A DNA stretch of 64,000 nt from Rheinheimera tangshanensis (GCF_014645135.1 NZ_BMLH01000001.1:620001-684000); one strand, 5' to 3'; positions 16,698 to 25,854 are shown, counted from the first letter of the stretch. Notes: generated from the sequence alone by a model not told the origin. A program made the numbers and translations.

Positions 16698-17996
16698 ATG
16701 AAATTTTCTAAACTTTTTACCCTGATGACGGCAGCACTTTGTGTAACGGCACAGGCTAATGATATAGCGCCAGCTCCTGCACAACGTCAGGCTATCCTGT
16801 TACAGGATGCCACTGTGCATACTGTGACCAATGGTGTCTTAAAAGATACTGATGTCTTACTGGTGGACGGTAAAATCAGCGCTATAGGCGCAGATTTAGC
16901 AGTGCCAGCTGGCGCACAAGTGCTGTCTTTACAAGGTAAGCAGTTGTATCCAGGTCTGGTCGCTTTAGCGAATCAGCTGGGTTTAACCGAAATTGAAGCA
17001 GTACGGTCAACAGATGACACCACAGAAGTGACCAATACCAACCCGGATATCAAAGCTCAGGTCGCTTACAACGCTGACTCCGAAGTAGTCCCTACGATTC
17101 GCGCTAATGGTTTTAGTTACAGCCTGGTCTATCCAAATGGCTCTCTGATCATGGGCCAGTCGGCATTGATGCAATTGGATGCCTGGAACTGGACTGATGC
17201 CACAGTGGTAGATTCAGTAGCCTTACATATCAAATGGCCCCGTGCTGATGTAATGCCAAGCCCATGGCGGCCACAAAAGCCGGAAGACATTCGTAAAGCC
17301 AGTCAAAAGGCCATGACGGAACTGGAAGGTTACTTCAAAACAGCAAAAGCTTATGCTGACGCTGTCGGCAAAGGTGTAAAACTGCCTGTCGATTCACGCT
17401 GGCAGGCGATGATCCCGGTGTTTAAAGGCGAATTGCCGGTCTTTGTGCATGCCAATGACGAGCGTCAGATGGAGCAAGCCATGAAGTTTGCCCAGCAGTA
17501 CGGTTTTGCACTGACGATAGTAGGAGGGCGTGATGCCTGGCGTATAGCGCCACAGCTTGCCGCTGCTAATGTAGCTGTGATCTACACCTCACCTTATGGC
17601 ATCCCTGAGCGCGCCGATGAAGCGACCAGCCAGTCGTTCCAGACGCCTGCACTGCTTGCTAAAGCAGGTGTGAAGTTTGCGTTATCACTGGACGGCTACT
17701 GGGATACCCGCAACGTGGTTTTTGCCGCAGGACAGGCGATTAGCTATGGCTTGAGTCCTGAGCAGGCGTTACGTTCTGTTACACTTGATGCAGCGGCTAT
17801 TGCTGGTGTAGCTGATAAAATCGGTAGCATCGAAGTGGGGAAAGCGGCCACTCTGGTGGTGTCTGATGGTGATATTTTTGATTATCTGGGACACAAAGTT
17901 CGGTACATGTGGATTGATGGTCGCGCTGTGGATTTAAACAGCAGACATAAACAACTGCATGATAAATATCAGCAGCGTTACCAGGCTAAAAACTAA
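16698..17996 (+). CDS. secreted amidohydrolase-family protein lacking the HxH metal motif, 432 aa
   Basis: A signal peptide (MKFSKLFTLMTAALCVTAQA) is followed by an amidohydrolase fold with QDATVHTVTNGVLKDTDVLLVDGKI at the start and GSIEVGKAATLVVSDGDIFD at the end. At the metal site it reads YPGLVALANQLG, with no HxH. It resembles the degenerate first module of the preceding gene, so it may be a non-catalytic partner of the active module. ATG 16698 is used because GGAG lies 6 bases before it. The gap to the previous stop is only 11 bases, so the two are surely co-transcribed. Confidence 0.87.
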   Translation: MKFSKLFTLMTAALCVTAQANDIAPAPAQRQAILLQDATVHTVTNGVLKDTDVLLVDGKISAIGADLAVPAGAQVLSLQGKQLYPGLVALANQLGLTEIEAVRSTDDTTEVTNTNPDIKAQVAYNADSEVVPTIRANGFSYSLVYPNGSLIMGQSALMQLDAWNWTDATVVDSVALHIKWPRADVMPSPWRPQKPEDIRKASQKAMTELEGYFKTAKAYADAVGKGVKLPVDSRWQAMIPVFKGELPVFVHANDERQMEQAMKFAQQYGFALTIVGGRDAWRIAPQLAAANVAVIYTSPYGIPERADEATSQSFQTPALLAKAGVKFALSLDGYWDTRNVVFAAGQAISYGLSPEQALRSVTLDAAAIAGVADKIGSIEVGKAATLVVSDGDIFDYLGHKVRYMWIDGRAVDLNSRHKQLHDKYQQRYQAKN

Positions 17997-18000
17997 ACAG

Positions 18001-18026
18001 TCAGGGGCGAAAGCCCCTGAATTTTT
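18001..18026 (+). terminator. intrinsic terminator with GAAA tetraloop
   Basis: TCAGGGGC-GAAA-GCCCCTGA is a perfect 8-bp stem followed by ATTTTTT. It directly precedes the ribosome site of the M28 peptidase gene, so it would reduce or end read-through from the amidohydrolase pair. Confidence 0.88.
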
Positions 18027-18038
18027 TAAGGAAACTTT

Positions 18039-19712
18039 ATGAAACTGATGTCAGTCAGTGCTTTATCCGCCATGCTGGTGCTGGCGGGTTGTCAAAGCAC
18101 CACTGCTCCTTCCTCTGTGGTTGTGCAGCCCAAAGCCAGCGCGAAAGCCATCGAAGCTCACATGACCTTTTTAGGCGATGACAGCTTAGAAGGCCGTGAC
18201 ACTGGTAGTCGTGGTCATCAAATTGCCTCTAATTACATTGCCACTCAACTGGCAGGTTTAGGTTTAGAGCCAGCAGGGGAACAAGGCTATTTTCAGTCTG
18301 TACCTATGCGCAAAGCTTTACTGGTGCAAAGCAGCGCCAAAATGTCGCTGACTAAAGATGGCAAAACCACAAACTTTGAGTATCCAAAGCAGTTTTTCAC
18401 TGGTCCCAGTACGTTACATGCCAAAGTAGATGTAACAGCGCCTTTGGTGTTTGTTGGTTATGGTCTGGTGTCGAAAGAATTTAATCTGGACGATTACGCT
18501 AATCTGGATGTGAAAGGCAAAATAGTGGTGATGCTCAGTGGTCGTCCTAAGTCCTTACCAAGCGAGGAAGCTGCGCATATCCAAAGTTTAAAAGCCGAAA
18601 ACGCCGCTGAACGTGGTGCTGTCGGTGTGATCACCTTGCATACTCCTTCAGAAGAAAAAGTACGGCCTTATGCCAACAGCCTGATGTATCTGACCAGCCC
18701 TCGTATGCGCTGGTTGCATAAAGATGGCAAAGCCGAAGGTGAGTTTGAGTCCTTAACAGGTTCTGCTTATCTGCACCCTGATGCAGCTAAAGTATTATTT
18801 GCAGGAGCCAGTCGTTCTCTGGACGATATTTTTGCTGACTTAGCCGCAGAAAAGGTGCCGACAGGTTTTGCATTGGAAGGTACGGTTAATTTAAAGCGAG
18901 AATCTACCACTGAAGATATCACCAGCCCAAACGTGGCTGCGGTATTACCAGGTTCAGATCCAAAGCTTAAAGATGAGTATGTGGTTATAACAGCGCACTC
19001 GGATCACATAGGGTTTTCCAACGATGTGCGCAGTAAAGACAAAATCAATAATGGCTTGATGGATAATGCCGCCGGCGTCAGCATTATGCTGGAAACGGCG
19101 CGTTTATTTGCTCAGCAAGCGCAGCGGCCAAAACGTTCTTTGTTATTTGTTGCGGTAACAGGGGAAGAAAAAGGTTTGTTGGGTGCTGACTATTTTGCCC
19201 ATTATCCAACCCGTCCTATCGACAAGCTGGTAGCGAACGTCAATATCGATATGCCTGTGTTGTTGTATCCTTTTGCTGACATCGTAGCTTTTGGCGCCAA
19301 TCACTCCAGTTTAGGTGCAACAGTAGATAACGCAGCTGCTGCTGTTGGTATTACCCAAAGCCCGGATCCTATGCCTGAACAGGCTATTTTTACCCGTTCA
19401 GACCACTACACTTTAGTGCAAAAAGGCGTGCCATCCGTGTTCCTGATGACAGGTTTTACTTCCAAAGATCCAAAGCAAAAAGGTGGCGAAGTCTGGGGCA
19501 AGTTTTTTGCCAAACATTACCACAAGCCAACGGATGATAAAGCGGGTTTAACCGCTGACTTTGGTGCTATTCGTTATGATGCTGGTGCTACATTTGCCGA
19601 CATTAACTTTGGTATCACTACGCAAGTGGCGAATAATCCACAGCGTCCTGTCTGGTTAAAAGACAGTTTCTTTGGCAAGATTTTTGGCAAAGACTACAAC
19701 CAACAGAAGTAA
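18039..19712 (+). CDS. M28 family zinc aminopeptidase, lipoprotein, 557 aa
   Basis: A lipoprotein signal ends in LVLAGC, so the protein would be anchored to a membrane by Cys18. After an N-terminal M28 segment (EGRDTGSRGHQIASNYIA) comes a PA-domain insert (about residues 130-260). Then come the two-zinc catalytic motifs: TAHSDHIG, MDNAAGVS, TGEEKGLLGA, NIDMPV and a final His in RSDHYTLVQKG. All five expected ligands can be seen. It would trim N-terminal residues from peptides in the periplasm. AAGGAAA lies 5-6 bases before the ATG. It sits after two secreted amidohydrolases, which suggests a scavenging role for the group. Confidence 0.92.
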   Translation: MKLMSVSALSAMLVLAGCQSTTAPSSVVVQPKASAKAIEAHMTFLGDDSLEGRDTGSRGHQIASNYIATQLAGLGLEPAGEQGYFQSVPMRKALLVQSSAKMSLTKDGKTTNFEYPKQFFTGPSTLHAKVDVTAPLVFVGYGLVSKEFNLDDYANLDVKGKIVVMLSGRPKSLPSEEAAHIQSLKAENAAERGAVGVITLHTPSEEKVRPYANSLMYLTSPRMRWLHKDGKAEGEFESLTGSAYLHPDAAKVLFAGASRSLDDIFADLAAEKVPTGFALEGTVNLKRESTTEDITSPNVAAVLPGSDPKLKDEYVVITAHSDHIGFSNDVRSKDKINNGLMDNAAGVSIMLETARLFAQQAQRPKRSLLFVAVTGEEKGLLGADYFAHYPTRPIDKLVANVNIDMPVLLYPFADIVAFGANHSSLGATVDNAAAAVGITQSPDPMPEQAIFTRSDHYTLVQKGVPSVFLMTGFTSKDPKQKGGEVWGKFFAKHYHKPTDDKAGLTADFGAIRYDAGATFADINFGITTQVANNPQRPVWLKDSFFGKIFGKDYNQQK

Positions 19713-19718
19713 TCTGAC

Positions 19719-19750
19719 GGGTCAGAGTGCAAGCTCTGACCCTTCTTTTT
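19719..19750. terminator. GGGTCAGAG-type hairpin terminator between convergent genes
   Basis: GGGTCAGAG, a 6-base loop TGCAAG, and CTCTGACCC form a perfect 9-bp stem followed by TTCTTTTTTT. It ends immediately before the stop codon of the convergent response-regulator gene, so it can serve the peptidase gene directly. Confidence 0.88.
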
Positions 19751-20548
19751 TTAGTGTTCCATAATGCGGCTTAATAAAGCCCGCACTGTCTCAGGTTCAA
19801 ACGGCTTATCACAAAGTGCATTTACACCGGACTGAGCTATGTTGGCTAGATGAGATTCATTGGCTTCACTGGTCACCATCAAGACTGGAATATGGCTTTG
19901 TTGGCTGTGTTCACGAATATACTGGGTCAGCTCCTGACCATTCACTTCTGGCATATTAAAGTCGGTCACTACTAAATCAAACATGTTGTTTTGCAGCAGC
20001 TCAATGGCTTGTTGTCCATCTTCTGCTTCAGTTAAATGCTGAATGCCCAGATTCTGCAGTACACGTTTAATATGATTACGAGCCAGACGACTGTCGTCCA
20101 CTACCAACACCCGCACATCGTGCACGTCAAACAAACTCAGTTCCAGTTCGGCCGGACTTAACAAGTCGATAGCTGCATTTAAGGCTTTGCCTAGCTGCAC
20201 TGAATTAAAAGGCTTAGGTAAAATCGCCACAACACCTGATTGTTTAAACTGCTCCAGCTGGGCTTTTTTAGTTTCAGACGAAATCAGCACAAAAGGCACG
20301 TCCGCTAAATTTGCATCGTTTTTTAGTTTTGCTAACAGCTCCAGGCTAGTTCCTTGCTCAAAATACAAGCTGCTGATCACCAGATCGGCTTTATGCTGTT
20401 TGAGCTGCTGCATGGCTGTTGTTATGTTGTCTGCTGTACTGACCTGGGTGGCGCCTTCTTCGGCCAGCTGTTTGATAATAATTTTGCGTTGAACATCTGA
20501 AGGTTCAATCAACAGGATAGATAAATCAGAAGGGGAGAGTTGTTGCAT
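19751..20548 (-). CDS. double-receiver (REC-REC) response regulator, 265 aa
   Basis: Two CheY-like receiver domains fill the protein, with no output domain. The second (about residues 143-262) is complete: VVDDS at the start, the phosphate-accepting Asp in LVVTDFNMP, and CDKPFEP with the conserved Lys. The first (about 10-125) keeps the late Lys (LPKPFNS) but has Ser60 where the phosphorylated Asp should be (LVISSLYF), and Glu-Pro in place of the acidic pair. It is probably a pseudo-receiver that modulates the second. Partners are unknown; no kinase gene is nearby. ATG 20548 is the first start of the frame. Confidence 0.9.
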   Translation of the reverse strand: MQQLSPSDLSILLIEPSDVQRKIIIKQLAEEGATQVSTADNITTAMQQLKQHKADLVISSLYFEQGTSLELLAKLKNDANLADVPFVLISSETKKAQLEQFKQSGVVAILPKPFNSVQLGKALNAAIDLLSPAELELSLFDVHDVRVLVVDDSRLARNHIKRVLQNLGIQHLTEAEDGQQAIELLQNNMFDLVVTDFNMPEVNGQELTQYIREHSQQSHIPVLMVTSEANESHLANIAQSGVNALCDKPFEPETVRALLSRIMEH

Positions 20549-20599
20549 CAGACGCTCGCTTAATCCGCTTGGGTATCTTGGGTATAAAAGGGGGGCGGG

Positions 20600-20995
20600 T
20601 TAACCACCAGCCCACTTATGTTTGTAACCTAATTTGGTTAACTCCTGCTGCACCAGCTCGCGCTGGTCACCCTGAATTTCAATGACACCATCTTTGACCG
20701 AACCACCACAACCGCACTTTTTCTTTAATAGGGCTGCTATTTCCGCCAGTGTTTCTGTGCTTTCAGCCAGGCCGGAAATAGTGATCACCGCTTTGCCATT
20801 ACGGCCTTTGGTCTCCCGTCTTAATCGTGCATGACCGTCAGAAAAACTCTGAGCCACAACTTTTTGTGGTTTGGGTTTATCAATACGGCCTGAATCTGTA
20901 CTGTAGACCAAATCATCCGATGCTGCTGTTGCAGCTTCAGCAGGTCGACCCAATTGCTGCTGCCAATCGGCTAAAGATATTTTTTTGCCACTCAT
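20600..20995 (-). CDS. yciH: SUI1/eIF1-like translation factor YciH, 131 aa
   Basis: YciH belongs to the SUI1 family, which in bacteria is thought to influence start-codon fidelity. The family core is at the C-terminal half: GNGKAVITISGLAESTETLAE, then KKKCGCGGSVKDGVIEIQGD, with the CGCGGSV motif, and a final LTKLGYKHKWAGG. ATG 20995 opens on MSGKKISLADWQ; a longer frame adds 20 hydrophobic, unconvincing residues. Neither start has a clear Shine-Dalgarno sequence. It lies between the response regulator gene and the tandem repeat array. Confidence 0.9.
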   Translation of the reverse strand: MSGKKISLADWQQQLGRPAEAATAASDDLVYSTDSGRIDKPKPQKVVAQSFSDGHARLRRETKGRNGKAVITISGLAESTETLAEIAALLKKKCGCGGSVKDGVIEIQGDQRELVQQELTKLGYKHKWAGG

Positions 20996-21064
20996 AAAAC
21001 AATCTGTGTAAGTCATCAGAAAGCGCACGATAAACAAGTTAATAATAAACAGCAAGCGCTATCC

Positions 21065-21430
21065 CCGTCGTTCTTGAAGCCGCAGCTTTGTTACCTTCGT
21101 GCTCTCGCCCAAGCCACATAGTGGCCTATGCTCCTTGGGTCTCGCTCTCTTGTCGCCTTGTTGCAACTCCAATTACTTAGGGTACATCCGTCGTTCTTGA
21201 ATCCGCAGCTTTGTTACCTTCGTGCTCTCGCCCAAGTCACATAGTGGCCTATGCTCCTTGGGTCTCGATCTCTTGTCGCCTTGTTGCAACTCCAATTACT
21301 TAGGGTACACCCGTCGTTCTTGAAGCCGCAGCTTTGTTACCTGCGCGCTCTCGCCCAAGTCACATAGTGGCCTATGCTCCTTGGGTCTCGCTCTCTTGTC
21401 GCCTTGCTGCAACTCCGATTACTTAGGGTA
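21065..21430. repeat. three tandem 123-bp repeat units
   Basis: Units begin at 21065, 21188 and 21311, an exact 123-bp period, and differ at only a few positions. Each holds a 32-base symmetrical hairpin (21108-21139 in the first unit): CCCAAG, 3 unpaired bases, CATAG, loop TGGC, CTATG, 3 unpaired bases, CTTGGG. All reading frames hit a stop within one unit, so it is not coding. A shortened inverted relative lies at 9879-9958. It resembles the extragenic palindromic units common in marine gammaproteobacteria (from memory). Confidence 0.88.
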
Positions 21431-21456
21431 TAAAAATAAGGAGGTAAAAAAAGCCA

Positions 21457-21484
21457 TTGGCAAATAAAAGGCTTCTGGTAAACT
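21457..21484 (+). promoter_or_regulatory. possible promoter for the GAF gene
   Basis: TTGGCA (21457-21462) and TAAACT (21479-21484) are separated by 16 bases, 23 bases before the ATG of the GAF-domain gene and just after the repeat array. The match is moderate only. Confidence 0.35.
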
Positions 21485-21506
21485 ACGGCTAATTTTAGAA
21501 ATCTGG

Positions 21507-22196
21507 ATGGCTGAAGTGTCTATTAATTTATATCTGGAACAGTCAGGATTATCTGCCTTGCTAGAAGGGCAGGAAACAGCCATAGAACAGGCTGTGGCTG
21601 CACTGAAAACACAACTTGCCGCAGCGTCAGCTCCTGCTGTGACCTGGTCGTATCAGGTGCCGGAATTAGGCGAAGGTGGTGCTTGTTCTTTGTTTGGTCA
21701 ACTGGCCGATGAACCTTATGATTTAGCTGCTACTTTAGGTAAAAGCGAAGCAACCACAAAAGCTTTGAGTCAACTAACTGCTGTGGTGAAAAACTATCAG
21801 CAGAGCAATGACAGTGATTGGTTTGGTATTTATCAGAAACGTCAGAATCCACAAGGCGAAACCGTACTGGTGAAGCTGGCCTATTTTGGTGCGGCTTCCC
21901 GTGCTGAATTTCCGTTAACAGCCGAGTTTGCCCAAATCAGCAATAACAGCACTGTGGGTCTGACCGGCAAAGCTAAAGTGATTAACGATGTCACTGCGTA
22001 TTTAACCGCAGGTGGCGAATATTATACCTGCGACCCCAAAGTATTATCCGAAGCTTGTTTGCCTCTCTTTAATAGTACAGGTGAACTGGCAGGTATTATT
22101 GACGCTGAGGCATTTAAACGTCAGGCCTACCATACAGATGCACTGGTTCGTCTGGTCGCTATCTGTCTTGTGCTGCCAGACTTGCTGCCTGCATGA
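21507..22196 (+). CDS. GAF-domain protein, possibly fRMsr-like, 229 aa
   Basis: The C-terminal half (about residues 95-229) is a GAF domain. It has the pattern YYTCDPKVLSEACLPLF followed by ELAGIIDAEAF. This is reminiscent of free methionine-R-sulfoxide reductases, whose catalytic cysteines sit in a similar CD...SE..(C/V)PL context, so a redox role is possible but not established. The N-terminal 90 residues are not recognised. No signal peptide or membrane segment is present, so it is cytoplasmic. It is followed 52 bases later by an aminotransferase gene in the same direction. Confidence 0.78.
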   Translation: MAEVSINLYLEQSGLSALLEGQETAIEQAVAALKTQLAAASAPAVTWSYQVPELGEGGACSLFGQLADEPYDLAATLGKSEATTKALSQLTAVVKNYQQSNDSDWFGIYQKRQNPQGETVLVKLAYFGAASRAEFPLTAEFAQISNNSTVGLTGKAKVINDVTAYLTAGGEYYTCDPKVLSEACLPLFNSTGELAGIIDAEAFKRQAYHTDALVRLVAICLVLPDLLPA

Positions 22197-22248
22197 TAAG
22201 ATGAAACCGAATTGATTTTTTAACACTGCAAACTGACAGGTAAAATTT

Positions 22249-23442
22249 ATGTTTTCGCACTTACAGCCGACCCCTATCGATCCCATTTTAGGTTTAATGG
22301 CCGCTTATAAAGAAGATCCAAATCCACTGAAAGTGGACCTTGGGGTGGGTGTCTATAAAGACGAGCAAGGCCATACGGCTGTGCTGGATTGTGTGAAGAA
22401 AGCAGAAGCGCTGCGTTTAAAAAACGAAGATAGTAAAACCTACATTGGTATGGCGGGTGATTTATCCTTTAACAGCCATATCGAGAAACTGGCTTTTGGT
22501 CAGCATAAAGTACTGTTGTCTGGCCGTGTCACTACAGCGCATACCCCTGGTGGTACAGGCGCATTACGGGTGGCTGCTGAATTTATTAAAAAAGCCAATC
22601 CTGATGCTACGGTGTGGGTCACCAACCCAACCTGGGCTAACCATATTTCTCTGTTTCAGGCGGCCGGTCTGAAAGTCAAAGAATACAGTTACTATGACTG
22701 GGATACCAAAGGCTTAAAGTTTGACGCCATGCTGACTGAGCTGGCGCAAGTCCCTGCAGGTGACGTGGTGCTGGTACATGCCTGCTGCCATAACCCAAGC
22801 GGTATGGATTTGAACTTTGAGCAGTGGAAACAATTTGCGCATTTGGCCAAAGAAAAAGGCTTTACGCCACTGGTGGATATGGCCTATCAGGGTTTTGGTT
22901 TAGGTCTGGAAGAAGACACTCAGGGCTTACGTTATCTGGCTGATCTGGTCGAGGAACTGATTTTATGTAGTTCATGTTCGAAAAACTTTGGTTTGTACCG
23001 TGAGCGTATAGGGGCCTGTAGCATAGTAACAGCGGACAGCAAAACCACTGAAATTGCAAAATCAGTGTTGTTGAGCGTGGTACGTAGTATCTACTCTATG
23101 CCACCAGCTCATGGCGCTATCATCGTTAGTCATATTCTGGATAGCCAGGAATTAACTGCGCTGTGGCATCAGGAACTTGCTGTGATGCGTAATCGTATCA
23201 ATGACTACCGTCAGCTGATTATCGATAAATTTATTGCTGAAGGTATTACACAGGATTTCAGCTTCATTACTAAACAACATGGTATGTTCTCGTTCCTTGG
23301 TATTAACAAAGAACAAATAGAACGTCTGCGGAAAGAGTTCAGCATTTATATGGTGGGTTCAAGCCGCGTCAGTATCTCCGGCTTAAACCACAGCAATATT
23401 GATTACTTCGCCAAAGCGATGGCGCAGGTGCTAAAAGGTTAA
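22249..23442 (+). CDS. aromatic/aspartate-type aminotransferase (class I), 397 aa
   Basis: This is a PLP-dependent class I aminotransferase of the AspC/TyrB branch: PTPIDPILGLMAAYKEDPNPLKVDLGVGVYKDEQG at the start, HTPGGTGALRVAAEF, HACCHNPSGMDL, and the PLP lysine in SCSKNFGLYRERIGA (Lys245). The conserved substrate-carboxylate Arg lies near the C-terminus in SSRVSISGLN. It would exchange amino groups between 2-oxoglutarate and aspartate or aromatic amino acids; the sequence does not decide between tyrB and aspC roles. The length matches the family (396-397). Confidence 0.94.
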   Translation: MFSHLQPTPIDPILGLMAAYKEDPNPLKVDLGVGVYKDEQGHTAVLDCVKKAEALRLKNEDSKTYIGMAGDLSFNSHIEKLAFGQHKVLLSGRVTTAHTPGGTGALRVAAEFIKKANPDATVWVTNPTWANHISLFQAAGLKVKEYSYYDWDTKGLKFDAMLTELAQVPAGDVVLVHACCHNPSGMDLNFEQWKQFAHLAKEKGFTPLVDMAYQGFGLGLEEDTQGLRYLADLVEELILCSSCSKNFGLYRERIGACSIVTADSKTTEIAKSVLLSVVRSIYSMPPAHGAIIVSHILDSQELTALWHQELAVMRNRINDYRQLIIDKFIAEGITQDFSFITKQHGMFSFLGINKEQIERLRKEFSIYMVGSSRVSISGLNHSNIDYFAKAMAQVLKG

Positions 23443-23460
23443 GCGTTCAGACTAACCAAT

Positions 23461-23487
23461 AAAGGGTGGCTTGTGTCACCCTTTTTA
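23461..23487 (+). terminator. intrinsic terminator after the aminotransferase gene
   Basis: AAAGGGTG and CACCCTTTTT form an 8-bp stem around an 8-base loop, 18 bases after the stop codon, with a T-run on the 3' arm. Confidence 0.85.
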
Positions 23488-23587
23488 ATTGCAGCAAAAA
23501 GTACTGAGTCGCAGGAAGGTGGCGCTGATTTAAGCTAGCATAAATAAAGTTTCGTATAGATAGTCATACATCTGCCTGAGGTTAGTA

Positions 23588-24322
23588 GTGCTAAAAAGTC
23601 TATGTGCTGTTCTGTTTTCTTTGTCAGCTGTGTCTGCCTATGCAGCTTCAATCCGGGTAGTGACAGAGCTATCGCCGCCACATCAGACGGTCGAAAATGG
23701 CCGGGTTGCTGGTGTCAGCACACAAATTGTTGAGGCTACGTTACAACAGGCGGGGCTGCAAAGCCGCATCGAAGTCTATCCCTGGGCCAGGGCTTTTTAT
23801 ATTGCGACAAGCACGCCGAATGTGCTGATTTACAACATGGCCCGAACCACAGAACGGGAAACAGAATTTCACTGGATTGGTCCTGTAGCCACTTACAGGT
23901 TAGGGTTAGTCAGACTGACTGAACGCACTGATTTGACCCCAAACCATCTCAAAGACTTAGGCTCTGCTGTGATTGCGGTGCAAAGAGATGATTTCTCTTA
24001 TCACTGGTTAAAACAGCAAGGTATGAAGGTTGGCAAAGAGCTGCAACTCTCTGCGGATATACTGGAATCCTGGCGTTTATTGCTCAAAGGCAAGGTAGAT
24101 TATGTGATCGACGACGAGGCCGCCTTGACGTTGATGGAGAAGCAGTTGGCTCAACCTCAAGGCATCACACGTTTTGTGTTGGCTATCCCACAGCTTGAGC
24201 AAAAAACCTATCTGGCAGCCAGTAAGGACACAGATCCTGAACTGGTTAAGAAGCTGCAGCAAGCCCATCTTCAAGTGCAAAAAACAGCCTTGTACCAGAA
24301 TGTGATGGCTGGTCGTTTTTAA
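23588..24322 (+). CDS. periplasmic solute-binding protein, SBP family 3-like, 244 aa
   Basis: A signal peptide (about residues 1-20, ending SAYAA) precedes a small type II periplasmic-binding fold: [34 protein letters not shown] then [28 protein letters not shown]. This pattern is typical of stand-alone family 3 amino-acid-binding-like proteins in Alteromonadales that have no transporter genes next to them, and none are here. It could deliver a ligand to a distant transporter or a sensor. The start is GTG, with GAGG about 7 bases upstream. Its stop overlaps that of the convergent fldB gene. Confidence 0.85.
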   Translation: MLKSLCAVLFSLSAVSAYAASIRVVTELSPPHQTVENGRVAGVSTQIVEATLQQAGLQSRIEVYPWARAFYIATSTPNVLIYNMARTTERETEFHWIGPVATYRLGLVRLTERTDLTPNHLKDLGSAVIAVQRDDFSYHWLKQQGMKVGKELQLSADILESWRLLLKGKVDYVIDDEAALTLMEKQLAQPQGITRFVLAIPQLEQKTYLAASKDTDPELVKKLQQAHLQVQKTALYQNVMAGRF

Positions 24323-24855
24323 AGTTCGACCAGTTCGTTCATTAACTGAGTCAGCCATACATTAAGACGCTGATCCGTCTGGTCATATTGATTTTCTTCG
24401 TCCAACGCCAACCCATAAAACCATTCGCCGTCTGAGGTCACTGCTTTGGAGGCAATAAAGTCATACCCCTCTGTAGGCCAGAACCCGATCCGAATACAGT
24501 CTTGCGGCGCTATGGCCTGATGCAACATACCTACAGCATCCTGAAACCATTCGGCATAGCCCAGTTGGTCGCCCATGCCATAAATAGCCACTATTTTTCC
24601 GCTTAAGTCGACTTCTTTAATGTCGTCCCAATGTGCTTCCCAATCTTCCTGCAGCTCACCAAAATCCCAGGTAGAAATACCCAAAATCAGCAAATCGTAG
24701 TCTGCCATCAGCGTCAGAGGCTGATCTTTAATATTATGAAGTGTTACACTGCTGCCATCCGGCAAACTTGGGTCAGCACTTAAAAGCACCTGAATTTTCT
24801 CTGCCACTATCTGGGTGTAGCAGGTGGTGGATCCGTAAAAAAGACCAATGTTCAT
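24319..24855 (-). CDS. fldB: flavodoxin FldB, 178 aa
   Basis: This is a long-chain flavodoxin, an FMN electron carrier. The FMN phosphate loop is at the very start ([10 protein letters not shown]), and the two isoalloxazine-contacting loops are visible as [15 protein letters not shown] and [13 protein letters not shown]. The start is set at ATG 24855 because this places the phosphate loop seven residues from the N-terminus, as in the family; the longer frame adds 23 unlikely residues. The position next to xerD matches the enterobacterial fldB locus. The convergent upstream gene shares its TTAA stop region. Confidence 0.93.
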   Translation of the reverse strand: MNIGLFYGSTTCYTQIVAEKIQVLLSADPSLPDGSSVTLHNIKDQPLTLMADYDLLILGISTWDFGELQEDWEAHWDDIKEVDLSGKIVAIYGMGDQLGYAEWFQDAVGMLHQAIAPQDCIRIGFWPTEGYDFIASKAVTSDGEWFYGLALDEENQYDQTDQRLNVWLTQLMNELVEL

Positions 24856-24948
24856 CTGATATAACTCAGCACTTTGTGGGGCCGGCAGTGTAGCAGAAGC
24901 GTCTGAACCAACAAAGTCAGACAAGATAAATTAACCCGGGAGTAAGAA

Positions 24949-25854
24949 GTGGCAACGGTATTGGCCAGCTCAGAGCAACAACTGATCCAGGCTTTTTTAG
25001 ATCAGCTATGGCTGGATAAAGGTGTCAGTGAACATACCTTAAGCGCCTATGGCACAGATCTGACTAAATTTGCGTTGTTTTTGCAGCAGCACGACCAGCA
25101 ATTGACGGCTGTGGATCAACTGCTGCTGAATAGTTATCTGGCCTACAGAGTGGATCAGGGCTTTAGCCCACGCAGCACCTCCCGCACTTTAAGCAGCTTA
25201 CGACGCTTTTATCGTCATCTGCACAAAACCAAACAAATCAGCGAAAATCCTTTATCTGATGTTTTTAACCCCAAAATTGGTCGTTCGTTGCCTAAAACTC
25301 TGTCTGAGCAGGACGTGGATTTATTATTGGCTGCGCCGGATGTCAGTGATTTAATTCAGTTTCGTGACAAAGTGATGTTAGAAATTCTCTATGCAGCCGG
25401 TCTTCGAGTGTCGGAGCTGGTCGGTTTAACCTTGCAACAGATTAATCTGCGCCAGGGCTTAGTCCGGGTCACAGGCAAAGGCAAAAAAGAACGGCTGGTG
25501 CCTTTGGGGGAAACTGCGGTGGAATGGCTGGATCAATACCTGCGTCAGGGCCGCGGCTTGTTGCTCGATGGTCAAAGTGATGTGGTATTCCCAAGCAACA
25601 GAGGCCAGCAAATGACCCGACAAACTTTCTGGCACCGGATTAAGTTTTATGCCAAAGTGGCAGGCATTAGTGCAGAGTTGTCTCCGCATACGGTACGACA
25701 TGCTTTTGCTACCCATTTATTGAATCATGGTGCTGATTTAAGGGTCGTACAGTTACTGTTGGGACACAGCGATTTATCAACTACCCAAATTTATACCCAT
25801 GTGGCGCAAGCGCGCTTGCAAAGTTTACATCAACAACATCATCCAAGGGGCTAG
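24949..25854 (+). CDS. xerD: site-specific tyrosine recombinase XerD, 301 aa
   Basis: XerD, together with XerC, resolves chromosome dimers at dif. It has the N-terminal SAM-like core-binding domain (about residues 8-95, QAFLDQLWLDKGVSEHTLSAYGTDL). The catalytic domain carries the tetrad: Arg in YAAGLRVSELVG, HTVRH, LGHSDLSTTQIYTH with the nucleophilic Tyr, plus the Lys in GKGKKERLVPL. The start is GTG, with GGGAG just upstream. It heads the run xerD-dsbC-recJ, with short gaps that suggest one transcript. Confidence 0.97.
   Translation: MATVLASSEQQLIQAFLDQLWLDKGVSEHTLSAYGTDLTKFALFLQQHDQQLTAVDQLLLNSYLAYRVDQGFSPRSTSRTLSSLRRFYRHLHKTKQISENPLSDVFNPKIGRSLPKTLSEQDVDLLLAAPDVSDLIQFRDKVMLEILYAAGLRVSELVGLTLQQINLRQGLVRVTGKGKKERLVPLGETAVEWLDQYLRQGRGLLLDGQSDVVFPSNRGQQMTRQTFWHRIKFYAKVAGISAELSPHTVRHAFATHLLNHGADLRVVQLLLGHSDLSTTQIYTHVAQARLQSLHQQHHPRG

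Noticed and set aside
21065-21430. CRISPR array
   Set aside because: The units are tandem copies without variable spacers and no cas gene is nearby.
21438-21444. Strong AAGGAGG Shine-Dalgarno-like sequence after the repeat array
   Set aside because: No start codon with an open frame follows within a usable distance, and the GAF gene starts over 60 bases later.
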